Both the position numbers and the translations under genes were made by a program. The notes beneath the pieces are model-generated. The model had not been told where the DNA came from, searched no databases, and was given only the letters and a program-made list of their open reading frames with translations. Below are positions 1-10,966 of a DNA stretch of 64,000 bases, piece after piece. Location: assembly GCA_038373865.1 (NCBI GenBank), contig JAXGGA010001023.1, positions 62,001 through 126,000 of the forward strand. The letters run 5' to 3'. How positions within the stretch are numbered: position 1 is the first letter of the stretch; each line of letters begins with the position of its first letter. The stretch comes from Uloborus plumipes (taxonomy: Eukaryota; Arthropoda; Arachnida; Araneae; Uloboridae).

Positions 1-1300
1 TAAAAGCGGCCATTTTGCTGACGTCATTACAGGTGGGACCTTGACCTGATCTGAAAGCTCTTTTAAAAAGCTTTCAGATCAGGGGTGCCCATCCCCCCCA
101 AGCTCAATGGCGCAAATTCCCCCCCAAAATTTTTCACAATCCTCTTTTGCTTTTCATTTTTTATATTTACCCCTCTTTTTTATTTTATTTATTCTTTAAA
201 TATTATTTATTTATTTTTTAAATATTATTTATTTATTTTTTAATATTTTTTATTTGTTTAAAAAAAATTATTATTTTTTTTAAATTAATTTATTTTTTAT
301 ATTTCGATTATTTTTTTTATTATTAATTTTTAGATGTACTAATTATGCGCAGAATAGAATCACTTTTTTGCTCTTCCACACATTCCAAGCACACACACAG
401 AGAAAAAATAAATAAATAAATAATAAATAATAATAAAGTAATAAAATAAATAATTAAATAAAAAAATAAATTAATGAATAATTTTTATTTAAAAAAATCA
501 GTAACTACTTTATATAAAAAAATAAATGAATAAATAATTTAAATAAATAAATAATAGGTTAATAATTTAAATAAATAAATAATAAGTTTTAAAAAATCCC
601 CCCCAAAAATTTTGATGGCGCAACTTGCGCCATAATCCCCCCCCCCCCGTGGGCACCCCTGTTTCAGATGATATACTTGAGTTTTGCAATATATCAATCT
701 ATAATGGAGTTTTAAGCAGTTAAACGAACGTATTTACCTGTAAAAGCGGCCGTTTTGATGACGTCATCACAGGTGGGCCCTTGACCTCAGTAAGAAAAAT
801 TAAATATTTTCTAAATAGATCTTTTAAAGCGCTTTCAGATGATATAGTTGAGTTTTGAAATATTTCAATCTATGATGGAGTTTTAGGGGGAGTTAAACAA
901 ACCTATTTACCTGTAAAAACGGCCATTTTGATGACGTCATCACAGGTGGGCCCTTGACCTCAGTAAGAAAAATTAAATATTTTCTAAATAGATCTTTTAA
1001 AGCGCTTTCAGATGATATAGTTGAGTTTTGAAATATTTCAATCTATGATGGAGTTTTAGGGGGAGTTAAACAAACCTATTTACCTGTAAAAACGGCCATT
1101 TTGATGACGTCATCACAGGTGGGCCCTTGACCTTAGAAAGAAAAATCAAATCTTTCTAAATAGCTCTTTTACAGAGCTTTCAGATGATATATTTGAGTTT
1201 CGCAATATTTAAATCTATGATGGATTTTTAAGCAGTTAAACGAACGTATTTACCTGTAAAAGCGGCCATTTTGATGACGTCATCACAGAATGACCTTGAC
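1..1300 (+). repeat. ~173-bp tandem satellite with TGACGTCA in each unit
   Basis: The marker TATTTACCTG recurs at 731, 904, 1077 and 1247 (periods 173, 173, 170). A partial unit at 1-79 was separated by the MITE at 80-661. Each unit carries the CRE/ATF palindrome TGACGTCA, at 19, 759, 932, 1105 and 1275. The array ends just upstream of the first coding exon. Between 1301 and 1455 I see nothing beyond the pyrimidine tract of the acceptor. Confidence 0.85.
80..661. mobile_element. hAT-type MITE inserted in the satellite
   Basis: The ends are inverted: CAGGGGTGCCC on the left, its complement on the right. They are flanked by the 8-bp target duplication tttcagat (72-79 and 662-669), as expected for hAT. 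The interior is AT-rich with C-runs and has no coding capacity. Confidence 0.85.
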
Positions 1301-1455
1301 CTCCGATTAAGTGTCTCCCGGCGTTTTTTTTGTCCTCCTATGTGAATATAAGCCCCACATGAAATTTCAGACTGGTATCCGGAAGTGAAATATTTTTGCA
1401 CTAACTCCACGGACTATCCGGGAAACACGACATTACAGTGTCTTCTCTCCGACAG

Positions 1456-1842
1456 GGATGCTGCCGAGATGACGCTCCTCCTCCTGCTGCTGACGGCGGC
1501 GTGCGCGGGCGGCTCCTTCGTCCGGTTCCGCGACCCGCACCACCCCGAGCCCCTGCTGACGGTGCTGCTGCGCCCCTGCGCGCCCGCGCCCTGCCGGGGC
1601 GCAGACGTGTACGTGGGCGGCACCAACGCCCTCCTCCACCTGGACGCGGCGCTGCGCCCGAGGGCGCGCGTCTCCACGGGCCCCGCGCTCGACTGCGCCC
1701 CGGACGCCCCCGCGCCCTGCGGCGCGGCCCCCGCCCACGACCGCAGCCGCGCCCTGCTGCTGGCGCCGCCCCTGCTGCTCAGCTGCGGCACGCTGCACCA
1801 GGGCATGTGCCGCCTGCACAAGGCCGACGACATCGCCTCCAG
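1456..1842 (+). CDS. Coding exon 1: signal peptide and N-terminal sema domain of a MET/RON-like receptor
   Basis: Predicted cell-surface receptor. I start the protein at the ATG at 1469, which opens directly into a leucine-rich signal peptide (MTLLLLLLTAACAGG, then SFVRF). The frame is open further upstream to 1385, but that extension would bury the signal peptide. A pyrimidine-rich tract ending in CAG at 1455 looks like a 3' splice site, so 1456-1468 is probably 5' UTR and an upstream non-coding exon is likely. Residues 16-124 begin the sema propeller, with the family-like segments GADVYVGGTNALLHLD and LLSCGTLHQGMC. The exon ends at TCCAG before gtgatc (phase 2); the split serine codon is completed by exon 2. 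It is extremely GC-rich, and the long ORFs on the other strand here are shadows. The MET/RON assignment rests on exons 6-9; plexin is the alternative. Confidence 0.85.
1458..1472 (+). other. Four-codon upstream ORF overlapping the main start codon
   Basis: Between the predicted splice acceptor (1455) and the main ATG (1469) lies an out-of-frame ATG at 1458. It is followed by three sense codons and TGA at 1470-1472. The stop overlaps the main start as ATGA, a geometry compatible with termination-reinitiation or leaky scanning. That it is transcribed in the 5' UTR depends on the inferred acceptor. Confidence 0.45.
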
Positions 1843-1875
1843 GTGATCGTTTAATCTATACATATAAAAATGAAT

Positions 1876-2537
1876 GTACATACAGGGTGCCCACTCCTAT
1901 CGTGGACCAGTAGCTAATTTCTTAACCGTTAGAGATAAGCATATAGTTCATTTGGGAAAAATCTCTAAATTACGAAAGGAATTTTGGGTCCATTCAATGT
2001 TTTTCAAAAAATCAAATTTTGAAAGAGTTACGAAATTTAGATTTTTATACAGCCCCCAGTCCTATCAATCATATTTAGTAAAACATTCTTGACACTGTAA
2101 CGTTTAAAACTAAAAAAAAAAAAAAATCACTGTTCTACCACAAAAATTGACCGAGTTATGACGTTTTGAAAAATCAAGATTTTGCATTATTTCATAACGT
2201 CATCGGTGGAGCGATCCCTCGGTGACGTCATGAAATAATAATTTTTTAAAACGTCATAACTCGGTCAATTTTTGTGGTAGAACAGTTTTTTTTTTTTTTA
2301 GTTTTAAACGTTACAGTGTCAAGAATGTTTTACTAAACATGATTGATAGGACTGGGGGGCTGTATAAAAATCTAAATTTCGTAACTCTTTCAAAATTTGA
2401 TTTTTTGAAAAACATTGAATGGACCCAAAATTCCTTTCGTAATTTAAAGATTTTTTCTCAAATGAACTATATGCTTATCTCTAACGGTTAAGAAATTAGC
2501 TATTGGTCCACGATAGGAGTGGACACCCTGTATGTAC
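1876..2537. mobile_element. Foldback MITE: near-perfect ~325-bp inverted repeat
   Basis: The two halves are almost exact reverse complements around a short loop near 2203-2220. The ends read GTACATACAGGGTG and its complement. A TA target site at the end of each arm and the ACAGGGTG tip suggest a Tc1/mariner-type MITE. It has no coding capacity. Transcribed within intron 1, it would form a long hairpin. Confidence 0.88.
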
Positions 2538-3609
2538 CTTGTACTGTGCATGTACCTGTGCATGGCCTCTAATAGACTCAAAAATTTCGCTAAAAATTTC
2601 CCCGTGTGTTTGTGTCCTCACTGGGCACATCAAGAGACCCATTAGAAAAAAAAATCGGACTGGTAGTTCGTTTTTTATTCCAATTTTAGTAGAAACTTCC
2701 ACATAAAATCTCTCAATTTGTAAAGGCTTTCCTCCATTAAAATCGGTATTTAGTGCTTCATATCATCTCCCCCTCGATAGCTCATTTTGCGTTTGATATT
2801 TTCGTTGCTTCGCGTGGTTTTCCGAGGCTTCTCTCTATTCAAATAGTTCGGACATGTTTCTTTCGCGAGTATTCACCCTTGAATATATAACACTGCTGGG
2901 GATGGGATTCTGCATGTTGCATTTTCACCCGCGCGACGCCGGGCAATCCACAGTTTAATATGAAATAATAATGGTGCTTTGTAAATATGTTTATTGCTTG
3001 AGGCTTTCACGGCCGGCGTCAATATGAAGAGGTGTTTCCGGACTTATAGGCCATGGTCGATATGGAACGCGGCCTATAACTCGGAAATACCTCTTCAATA
3101 ATAAATATATTGTTAATAATTTAATTTAATAATATTATTTCAATTTAATTTTAATAATTATAAATTTTCATTTTATTTTAATGTAGATTAATGAAAATTC
3201 AAATAAAAATTTCGCTAATCAAGCTTAAATTCTTGCCGGCAATGTGCTGTTGTTTGTCTTGTGTCAGCTAGTCCAACAATCTGAAGTGTTCTGACTCACT
3301 TTTCTGACATTTAGTGTCAAGTCCGACTGCCACAGTACATACATGCCATAGGGACCCGATTTTTGGGTCGGTAGGCAGCACAACAGCGTGAGAGAGAACC
3401 TGACGAAGTCGGTGCCTCCTCATCCAGATCAGACATCTCTCTGATCACTTGACGAGGTGGACTCCGCCATTTTGTCCCGCACGGGACGCTCATGAACCGA
3501 GTTGTTTGTCAGAGAAGTCCCACACCGGTTGATTTCTTAGCCGAGAGAATTCTGCTGATTCTCCCTTCGAATCACTACTTTCTAGTGGAATGCACGAGCG
3601 TCACGTGCG
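2538..3609. other. Intron 1 stretch without a recognised gene
   Basis: The only structure I see is a small palindrome at 3026-3096: gaagaggtgtttccgg...ggcc, an 18-bp spacer, then its complement. It is probably a tiny foldback element. 3100-3240 is AT-rich. Confidence 0.5.
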
Positions 3610-3850
3610 GGACAGGATATCCCTGTAGTGGTTGAGACGTTGGTCTCTCACGCCCAAAGGCGCGGGACCAAACCCGGCAGCAGTTGGTGGGATGCAGAAA
3701 ATCGACAGCGTCCATATCGAATGATGATGCGACATGTAGAATCCCTCGAGCATGCAAACGAGTACGGAGTATCTCTTGGCAAAATGAAATTCCTAGTGCA
3801 GCTTCGCATCGAAGAGAGTTCAGGTGCTCCATCTAGTGGGAAAATCGGGT
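3610..3850 (+). mobile_element. tRNA-derived SINE (family 2)
   Basis: A tRNA-like head is visible: an A-box-like segment around TAGTGGTTGAGACGTTGG (about 3625-3642) and a degenerate B box around GGACCAAACCC (about 3664-3674). A conserved-looking body follows, ending near 'ccatctagtggg'. Overlapping short ORFs are shadows. 3851-4198 shows nothing recognisable. Confidence 0.5.
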
Positions 3851-4434
3851 TTCGAAATTCTCGTGACCGTGGTCTTCGCCGAAAGCAGGACTGTCGATTT
3901 TGGAGAATGCCAATGCACCAGGTCTGAAAATGGTTAGTAGCCAATGCACTGCCCAGTTTGAAACAGCAATCTTAAACTCGCATCTGATAAATTCAGTTTT
4001 TGCTATCAGCCAAGTGTTCGAGATATGTTTCTAGAAATTGAAACTTTATACCAATTTTAGTCTGCATTTTGAAATTTTTTATTTGTTTTGAGTATGACAA
4101 TAAATATTATTTTAAAGGCTCCTCAAGAACCAATTAATATTTGATTGTCCACTGCTTTGTTTGTTTAAAAATAATTGAAATTTTTATTTCGGCTACTACA
4201 ATGGCGGAAAAAAAATTCCAGCACCAAGAAAGACTTGCGTTAAATAAATGAAATTTGGTAGGCTTGTTTATACAACTGAAAGAGGACATCGATTGAAATT
4301 TTGCGCTCCGCACATAAGTGTGGCGCAGCCGTCACTCAAAACATTCAAATAAGGCTTGTTTCAAAAGCGTGTTGTAAAGCTCATGAGTACTATTTTCCCG
4401 TGAATTTTGACGCATTGCGTTCATGTCAGCCAGG

Positions 4435-4654
4435 AATGCCTTTAAGAAGACGAAGAAGCCATTATCAACAGCTCAGCGAGTTTAAACGAGGTCGTACTAT
4501 TTGGCTACGAGAAGGTGGATTTTCATTCCGCGATATTACAGAAAGACTTGGTGGGAATGCTTCCACCGTGAATAATTAGCTGAAGCTATGGTCAAAGGTT
4601 GGTACTAACTCAAGAAGATAGAGTTCTGAGCGGCCACGTGGCACGACTGAGAAG
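4435..4654 (+). pseudogene. Tc1 transposase, N-terminal part (broken)
   Basis: An ATG at 4435 opens a helix-turn-helix region (SEFKRGRTIWLREGGFSF, DITERLGGNASTV), typical of the Tc1 paired-type DNA-binding domain. A stop at about 4579, further stops and the Gypsy insertion break it. The catalytic half resumes after 10966. Confidence 0.75.
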
Positions 4655-4879
4655 TATAGGCCGTTGCTATTTAATTGTCATTACTTATTTCTGTTAAATT
4701 TATGTTGCGTGCTTAAAATTATAAAAAAGAAACTGAAAACAACCATTCTATCGAACTTTCAACACACCGAACTCTTTTATTCTTCTTTTATTTTTACACC
4801 ACAATAATTTGCTGTTGCCATTCTGACAAAGTAAAATTATATTGAAAACATTTGCTATTGTGGCTATGCATCCGCCACA
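4655..4879 (-). repeat. 3' LTR of the Gypsy element
   Basis: It is 225 bp and matches 10738-10962 except one T/G difference near 4682/10765. In element orientation it starts TGTGGCGG and ends GGCCTATA, so the 3' end is TA rather than the usual CA. Confidence 0.92.
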
Positions 4880-7538
4880 TTACTCCCCTACCAGTAACGT
4901 TAAAAAAAGGTAGAAAAAGTACTATAATGCTAGTCTGCAAAAAAATAAATTACAATAAGTATATTATTACATATTTACAAAATAACATATCAATGGGGAG
5001 AAAAAAATAAAAATTATTATAATAATTGAAAAATCAGTCTCTAAATCTGACTGGAAGTTTGATAGTTCGACCAGTTCGGGATTGTCTAAGAGGTATTTTT
5101 GAACTGGACTGAGTCACAGCTGGCATGGTGGAACTGTGTTCGGTGACTACTGGCGTTGGAACCGTGCTTTCACATTCCGGAGACATGGTTGTCTGTTGCT
5201 CGCGTTGGTTTGCCTTATCATGATGTTCAGAGAGCAAGTAGGCTGGCTTTAACCTGTCTATAGAAACATTTATTTCCTTATTTTTCTTCTTTATAGTAAA
5301 ATACTTTGGAAAACGATGGAGAACTGGATAGGGACCTTCATATGGAGGTTCAAGTTGCTTCCGAACTCTATCAATACGAAGAAAAACGTGAGAAGTTGAA
5401 TTTAAATCGGAATGTACAATATGTTTGGTACACTTATGTTGAATTTTTCTTGGTCTGATCAATTCCATATGCTTTTGCAATTTATTGACAAAAGTTCCAG
5501 AAGGTGTTTGAATTATATTTTCATCAAAAAATTCACCAGGAAGTTTTATATTTTCACCATATACCATTTCTGCTATGGTATGAGTAGTATTATCTTGGAT
5601 GGCAGTGCGTAAACCTAACAGAACTGTTGGTAATGTTTCACTCCAAGCCATGTTATTATGCGCTTTTAAAGCTGATTTTAGTGAGCTGTGAAGTCTTTCT
5701 ACTTTGCCATTACACTGCGGGTGATAGGCTGTTGTATGTGAAAGCTTAATGCCGCAGATTCGTGACATGGTTTGAAATACCTCAGAGAAAAATTGTTTTC
5801 CACGATCTGTAATTAAACGTAAAGGTATTCCAAATCTCGCTATCCAATTGCTGTACAATGCCTTGGCTACGGTTTCAGCTGTGATGTTTTCCAGCGGAAT
5901 TACCTCCATCCAATTTGTGTATCTGTCTATGCAAGTCAGGCAGTAAATGTTACCATTGGAGGGTGGTAATGGGCCAACTAAATCGATATGAACTTCTCTA
6001 AATCTTTCTGATGGTTCTGGGAATTGTTCGAGAGTAGATTTCGTATGACGATATATCTTTGATTTTTGGCACGGAATGCATGATTTTGCCCACTGTCGGA
6101 TGTTTTTATTAATATCCGGCCAAATGAATTTGGAAGAAATTAATTTTACACTGGATTTGATGCCAGGATGGGATAACCCGTGAAATTGATTAAATATTTG
6201 AAATCGATATGTTTCCGGTATGTAGGGCCTAATGTGGGAGGTCGAAGTATCACACCATAAAATTTTACCAGATGGAAGTGGATATTCTTTAAAATTCAAG
6301 CTTGTAGAATTGCGTAATTTTGTAAATTCTGCATCTCGTGCTTGTTCGTCTGCAATTTCGTCATAATTAATGATTGAAATTTCTTCGATTCTGGACAGCG
6401 TGTCTGCTACTATGTTGTTTTGACCTTTAACATGTTTAATGTCGGTAGTGAATTCAGAAATATATTGGAGGTGTCTACATTGGCGTGGAGAAGCTTTTTC
6501 AGGCTTTTGCATAAATGCGTAGATTAAGGGTTTGTGATCTGTACATATTGTAAATTTTCTTCCCTCTAACAAATGTTTAAAATATTTAATCGAAAGATAG
6601 ATACTTAAGAGTTCACGGTCATAGGTACTATAATTTTGCTGTGCGGGGTTAAGTTTCTTTGAATAAAATCCAATTGGTTTATAACTATTGTTGGAAAATT
6701 GTTGTAATGCAGAACCAATTGCAGTATCACTTGCATCAGTGAATAAAGCAAGTGGTAGTTCCGGATTTGGAAAAGATAAAAGAGTTGTATTAATTAAATC
6801 ATTCTTGCATGTTTCAAATTGAATTTCAGCATCTTTTGTCCATTGAATTTTTCGTTTGTCTTTCTTTTTAGCCCCTTTCAGATATTCGTGTAATAATGCT
6901 TGATTTTGTGCTGCATCTTTCAAATAGCGTCGATAGAAATTTATCATACCGAGAAAGGTTCGGAGATCATGCAGAGTTTCAGGTTTTTTATAATTAATAA
7001 TTGCTTGGACTTTATCTGGAAGAGGTCGAGAACCCTCTGATGTAATTAAGTAACCCAGGAAATCAATTTCTTGTACACCAAAGACAGATTTTGAGATGTT
7101 AATGCGTAAGCCGTAAGTATTGAGTTTGTCGAAAATTATTCGAAGATGTTCTTTATGTTGCTCCTCGTCATTTGACGCAATAAGAATATCGTCTAAATAA
7201 GGAAAAGCAAAATCAATACCTCTAAATACTTGGTGCATAAACCTTTGGAATGTGGCAGAGCATTTTTTAAACCAAAACTTATCACATTAAACTCATATAG
7301 ACCAAAAGGTGTGATAATGGCTGTTTTGCATTTATCGTCTTCGTTAATAGGTATATGATAATAAGCTTTGATTAAATCAATTTTAGAAAATATTTTGGTG
7401 TCTTTTAACATGTGTTGAAAATCGTCTATTCTTGGAATTGGATATCTATCTGCAATAGTTCGAGCATTAAGTTGTCGATAATCGCCACAAGGTCGAATTG
7501 ATCCATCTTTTTTACCAACAAGGTGTAATGGACTAGAC

Positions 7539-9203
7539 CAGTGTTTCTCAACGGGGGCGATACCGCCCCCCTGTGGGCGGTGGGAAGATGCTGAGGGGCG
7601 GTGAACATGTTTTGGGCAGTAGGGGGGCGGTAGGTATATTTTGGGCGATAGGGGGGCGGTGAGAAAATTTGGGGTTAGAGGACAATAAATGTATTAGAAT
7701 TTATTTTATAATTTTAAAAATCGAAATTAAATTATGCATTTAATCAAGAATCGAATTAAAAAAAAAAAACTGTAAAAATACCGTCCTGCATCTGCAGGTG
7801 AAAATGGTCGAATTTAGCTCTCAAGTTTCAGTCGCCTATTTTGGTTGTTGCTAAACTGGTTTTCAGACTGAACAATTCCCCATTTAGGATGCCAGATTTC
7901 AATGTCTATTTTGGAAATTTAATTGGTTATTCAAAATTTCAAAATACTGAGAAAAAGATTCACAATTGTATTCGAGTGTCTCCCATAAATAGCGTTTTTG
8001 GTAGAACATTAAACGTCATCGATTTTGTTTTTTGCTTTTTTACTTTCTTAATTTTCTTTCCCCATATTCTCATAAGTTAGCTTACTAGCTGTGAGAAAGT
8101 AAGTCTATCTTAAAGATATCCGAAATACCTCGATGGGCCGGGGCATTCGTGCAATTTGGCTATTTTCCTCGGTTTGGTTATATATTTCCCTAAATTTTCA
8201 TTTGGCAATCGTATTTGCAATGCTTAGAGGGCTCGCTCAGTTTGACTGTTTTGTTTGACCTTTGAAACTTTGGTTTCTGCTCACTTTATTAATTTACTTT
8301 CATGATTTATTTTTAGTGAAATCTCCTTCGATTATGATCACATTGTTACCAACATCTTCAGTCTTTGCACAAAGGCTTCTCTGAGCGTTTTGAGGATATT
8401 TTGGTCTCTGAAATTTCCTCAATGGGTCATGAACCCGTTTGAAAATATTGAGACAGCAGATGTTCTGTATCAGTAAGAATTGGTATAACTTCCAACCACT
8501 GAAACTTGAAAAGCTGGTTCATAAAATGTTAAAAATCTTACAGGATTTTGGCTGCAAAGAGACTCATAGTAGCCTTTATCCTGGACTGAGAGCTATTGCC
8601 AACATTTTTTAATCGTCTTCCCCTCTTCCTGCCTCGTCGAATGAGGATTCAGTGTTGTCACCGTTCACCGACCTAGTAACAAAGCAGAGAAATCGACTCC
8701 AAATCGTCCCAAGATTAGACTTGCGTCTTCACACAAAAAAAATTAAACCGATTGTGAAGAAACTGGCTTTAAATCACAACCACCAAGAACAAATATCTCA
8801 CTAACATTATATCTCTGAATGTTCCATTCATGTTTTGAATAGGAAAAAAACACTTTGCGTGTTTATTTTTATTGCATCTAATTGCTTCCTTCATTTTTTG
8901 AGTAAAAACTTTTTTTCCTTGTTTATTTCTATTTTATTTCATTTTACTTCGTTATTATTTTTAAACAAAAAAAAATTTAATATTAGATTTGTGTTTTTTA
9001 TTTCTACATTCGTATTTTAATTCTAATAATGACTAATGAGGAAAAATAAATCTTGTTTAACCGTTTTGTAAAATTCTGGAAGAAAATTATGTTAAACTTT
9101 AAACCTCGTTTCGCACACCCACTCACCTTTAATATAAAGGGGGGCGTTGGAAAAATTTCACTCGTAAAGGGGGCGTTAGCCGTGAAAAGGTTGAGAACCA
9201 CTG
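7539..9203 (+). mobile_element. hAT transposon inserted in the Gypsy RT region
   Basis: The ends are CAGTGTTTCTCAAC and the complement of CAGTGGTTCTCAAC. They are flanked by the exact 8-bp duplication gactagac (7531-7538 and 9204-9211), diagnostic of hAT. It is 1665 bp, with G/C-rich subterminal repeats and a decayed transposase 3' end inside. Confidence 0.92.
8423..8804 (+). pseudogene. hAT transposase C-terminal dimerisation region (decayed)
   Basis: Pieces of the hAT C-terminal domain are readable across frames: WVMNPF at 8423, then TDLVTKQRNRL, then a closing NHNHQEQISH before TAA at 8802. Intervening stops and shifts show it is dead. The family resembles the ZBED5/SCAND3-like hAT transposases. 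Confidence 0.6.
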
Positions 9204-9855
9204 GACTAGACCATTCTGAGCTTGACGGACGAATAATTTCGTTTTCGAGCAAAAATTGAAACTCGCGCTTTGCTATTGCTAGACGTTGAGAATCAAGCTG
9301 CTGTGCTTTAGAATGAACAGGTTTACCGGTTGTTTGTATAAAATGCTTAACATCATGTTTGATTGTGGTAGTAACAATAGTAGGCTTAGTTAATTCAGGA
9401 TATTGTGAAAGCAAGTTAGAAAATTTTGTAGATTTGTTTAAGGTTGTAATATCAAAATCTTTAGTAATGGCGCAAACGTCACCCTGAACAACTGAGTTGT
9501 GTAACTCCATCAATTAAACTTTTTTTATTGATATCAATTAGTAATTTAAATTTGTGTAGAAAATCAGCCCCTAAAATACCTGTAGTAACTCTTGCAATGA
9601 TGAATGGAAAATGAAATTCTCGGCGCAGTCCTAAATCAATAGCAAGAAGTTTTGTACCATACGTCGATATTTCGGAACCATTTGCAGCAAACAACTTGTA
9701 AGTAGATGGTTCTTTGTTTTTATTTGTGGCTGGAATAATTGAGCAATCAGCACCACTATCTACTAGGAAACGCAAATTTGTTGTTCGGTCCTTTACGAAT
9801 AATCGAAATTTGCGACGACCGTCAAATGTATCTGCAGCAGGATTCGTCGCCGTAT

Positions 9856-10712
9856 CTACTGCAGAATGGTGTTTTCCGAATTTCGGTCTCCATTTGTATT
9901 CCATAAGCATGGTGGAGTACACTTTTCTGGTTTACAATTATTGCCAAACCGAAAATGATAATAGCAGTACTTCCCCTTTGGATTAAAACGTTTACGAGAT
10001 CGGCTTCGGGAATTCGAACGATAATTCACACCATTACGGTCTCTTGACCTTGATGGTCGGGAAATGCTGAGTTGAGAAATTTGTTCTTCAAGATGTTTAA
10101 TTTTATCCAAAACCTGAGCATTAATTGTTATGTTGTCATTTACAATTTTTTTACTATTCGCTGCAAAAATTTCGGTTTTAGGTGACATATCACTTATTTT
10201 GTCAGCCATTTCCGCTAATTTACTTAAATTTTCTTCGCTAACAACTACAATATTTTTATAGATTCCGGTAATTTTTCTAACCACAAGGTTTTAATCAAAT
10301 TTTCAGAAAAATCGGTGGTAGCAACTGTTTTAATTTTCTGCAACAATTGACTAGGTTTCATAGTACCCAGTTCGATTCCCGTTAGCAATCTTTTAATGCG
10401 AACATTTTCACCTTCTTTAAATAAACTAAGCAATCTTTGCTTGGAATCTGAATATTTAGTTTCGGTTTCGCTTTGCACTATGTCCCAAATATTTTCAACG
10501 TATTGAGGTTCCAATTGTGATACTAAATAATTAAATTTTGTTTCTTCTCTAACAATATTGTTTATAGAAAATTGGGCTTCAATCTGGTAAAACCAAATAT
10601 CCGGGCGATCGGTCCAGAAAGGAGGTATTTTAATGCTTACCTCCGCCACTGAACATTCGTTAGGCGTGGCATCAGAAGTTTTGATTTCGTTTTTTTTTCT
10701 TTATCTTCCATC
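9856..10712 (-). pseudogene. Gypsy gag (frameshifted)
   Basis: It begins near an ATG at about 10712. A slip in a poly-A run shifts the frame before the capsid-like region starting VSIKIPPFWTDRPDIWF. A second frameshift lies near 10250-10284. The C-terminal part is Arg/Ser-rich and carries C-YY-H-FRFGNN-C-KPEK-C, the CHCC-type zinc motif typical of CsRn1-clade Gag rather than the usual CCHC. Confidence 0.85.
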
Positions 10713-10737
10713 TCAGGATCACGTCCGGTTCACCAAT

Positions 10738-10962
10738 TATAGGCCGTTGCTATTTAATTGTCATGACTTATTTCTGTTAAATTTATGTTGCGTGCTTAAA
10801 ATTATAAAAAAGAAACTGAAAACAACCATTCTATCGAACTTTCAACACACCGAACTCTTTTATTCTTCTTTTATTTTTACACCACAATAATTTGCTGTTG
10901 CCATTCTGACAAAGTAAAATTATATTGAAAACATTTGCTATTGTGGCTATGCATCCGCCACA
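10738..10962 (-). repeat. 5' LTR of the Gypsy element
   Basis: It is 225 bp and virtually identical to the other LTR. The primer-binding site follows immediately on its downstream side (lower coordinates). Confidence 0.92.
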
Positions 10963-10966
10963 GAAG

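Larger units (their letters stand above)
5034..9922 (-). pseudogene. Gypsy pol: protease, RT, RNase H, integrase (interrupted)
   Basis: On the minus strand: protease with DSGAD and ILGADFL (about 9479-9820); the RT start (about 9210-9500); an insertion of the hAT element; then RT motifs including FSKIDLIKAYYHIPI and YLDDILIAS (about 7200-7535). RNase H follows with LFTDASDTAIGSAL and TDHKPLIY. Integrase has an HHCC finger (HGLSHPG...CIPCQKSK), the DDE residues in HIDLVGP, ITDRGKQF and GKVERLH, and a GPY/F-like PPYEGPYPVL. A 734-codon block (5034-7238) is intact and ends at a natural stop. Frameshifts lie near 7200-7250 and 7410-7430. Confidence 0.93.
4655..10962 (-). mobile_element. Ty3/Gypsy LTR retrotransposon, CsRn1-like, interrupted by a hAT element
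   Basis: Two 225-bp direct LTRs (4655-4879 and 10738-10962) differ at one base that I can see. A 4-bp repeat gaag flanks both sides. In element orientation the primer site after the 5' LTR (about 10719-10734) reads TGGTGAACCGGACGTGAT, a near match to the complement of the tRNA-Trp 3' end. That is the primer of the CsRn1 clade. A purine-rich tract lies beside the 3' LTR near 4880-4895. Order: gag, protease, RT, RNase H, integrase. The copy is defective through frameshifts and the hAT insertion at 7539-9203. Confidence 0.9.

Noticed and set aside
1414..1881. Long minus-strand ORFs over exon 1 (and similar ones over exons 2, 3, 4, 8, 9)
   Set aside because: GC-rich, stop-poor sequence gives open antisense frames. 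The + strand frames carry the domain signatures and matching splice phases.
3628..3927. 99- and 98-codon overlapping ORFs
   Set aside because: They lie in a SINE-like sequence on both strands and show no protein motif.
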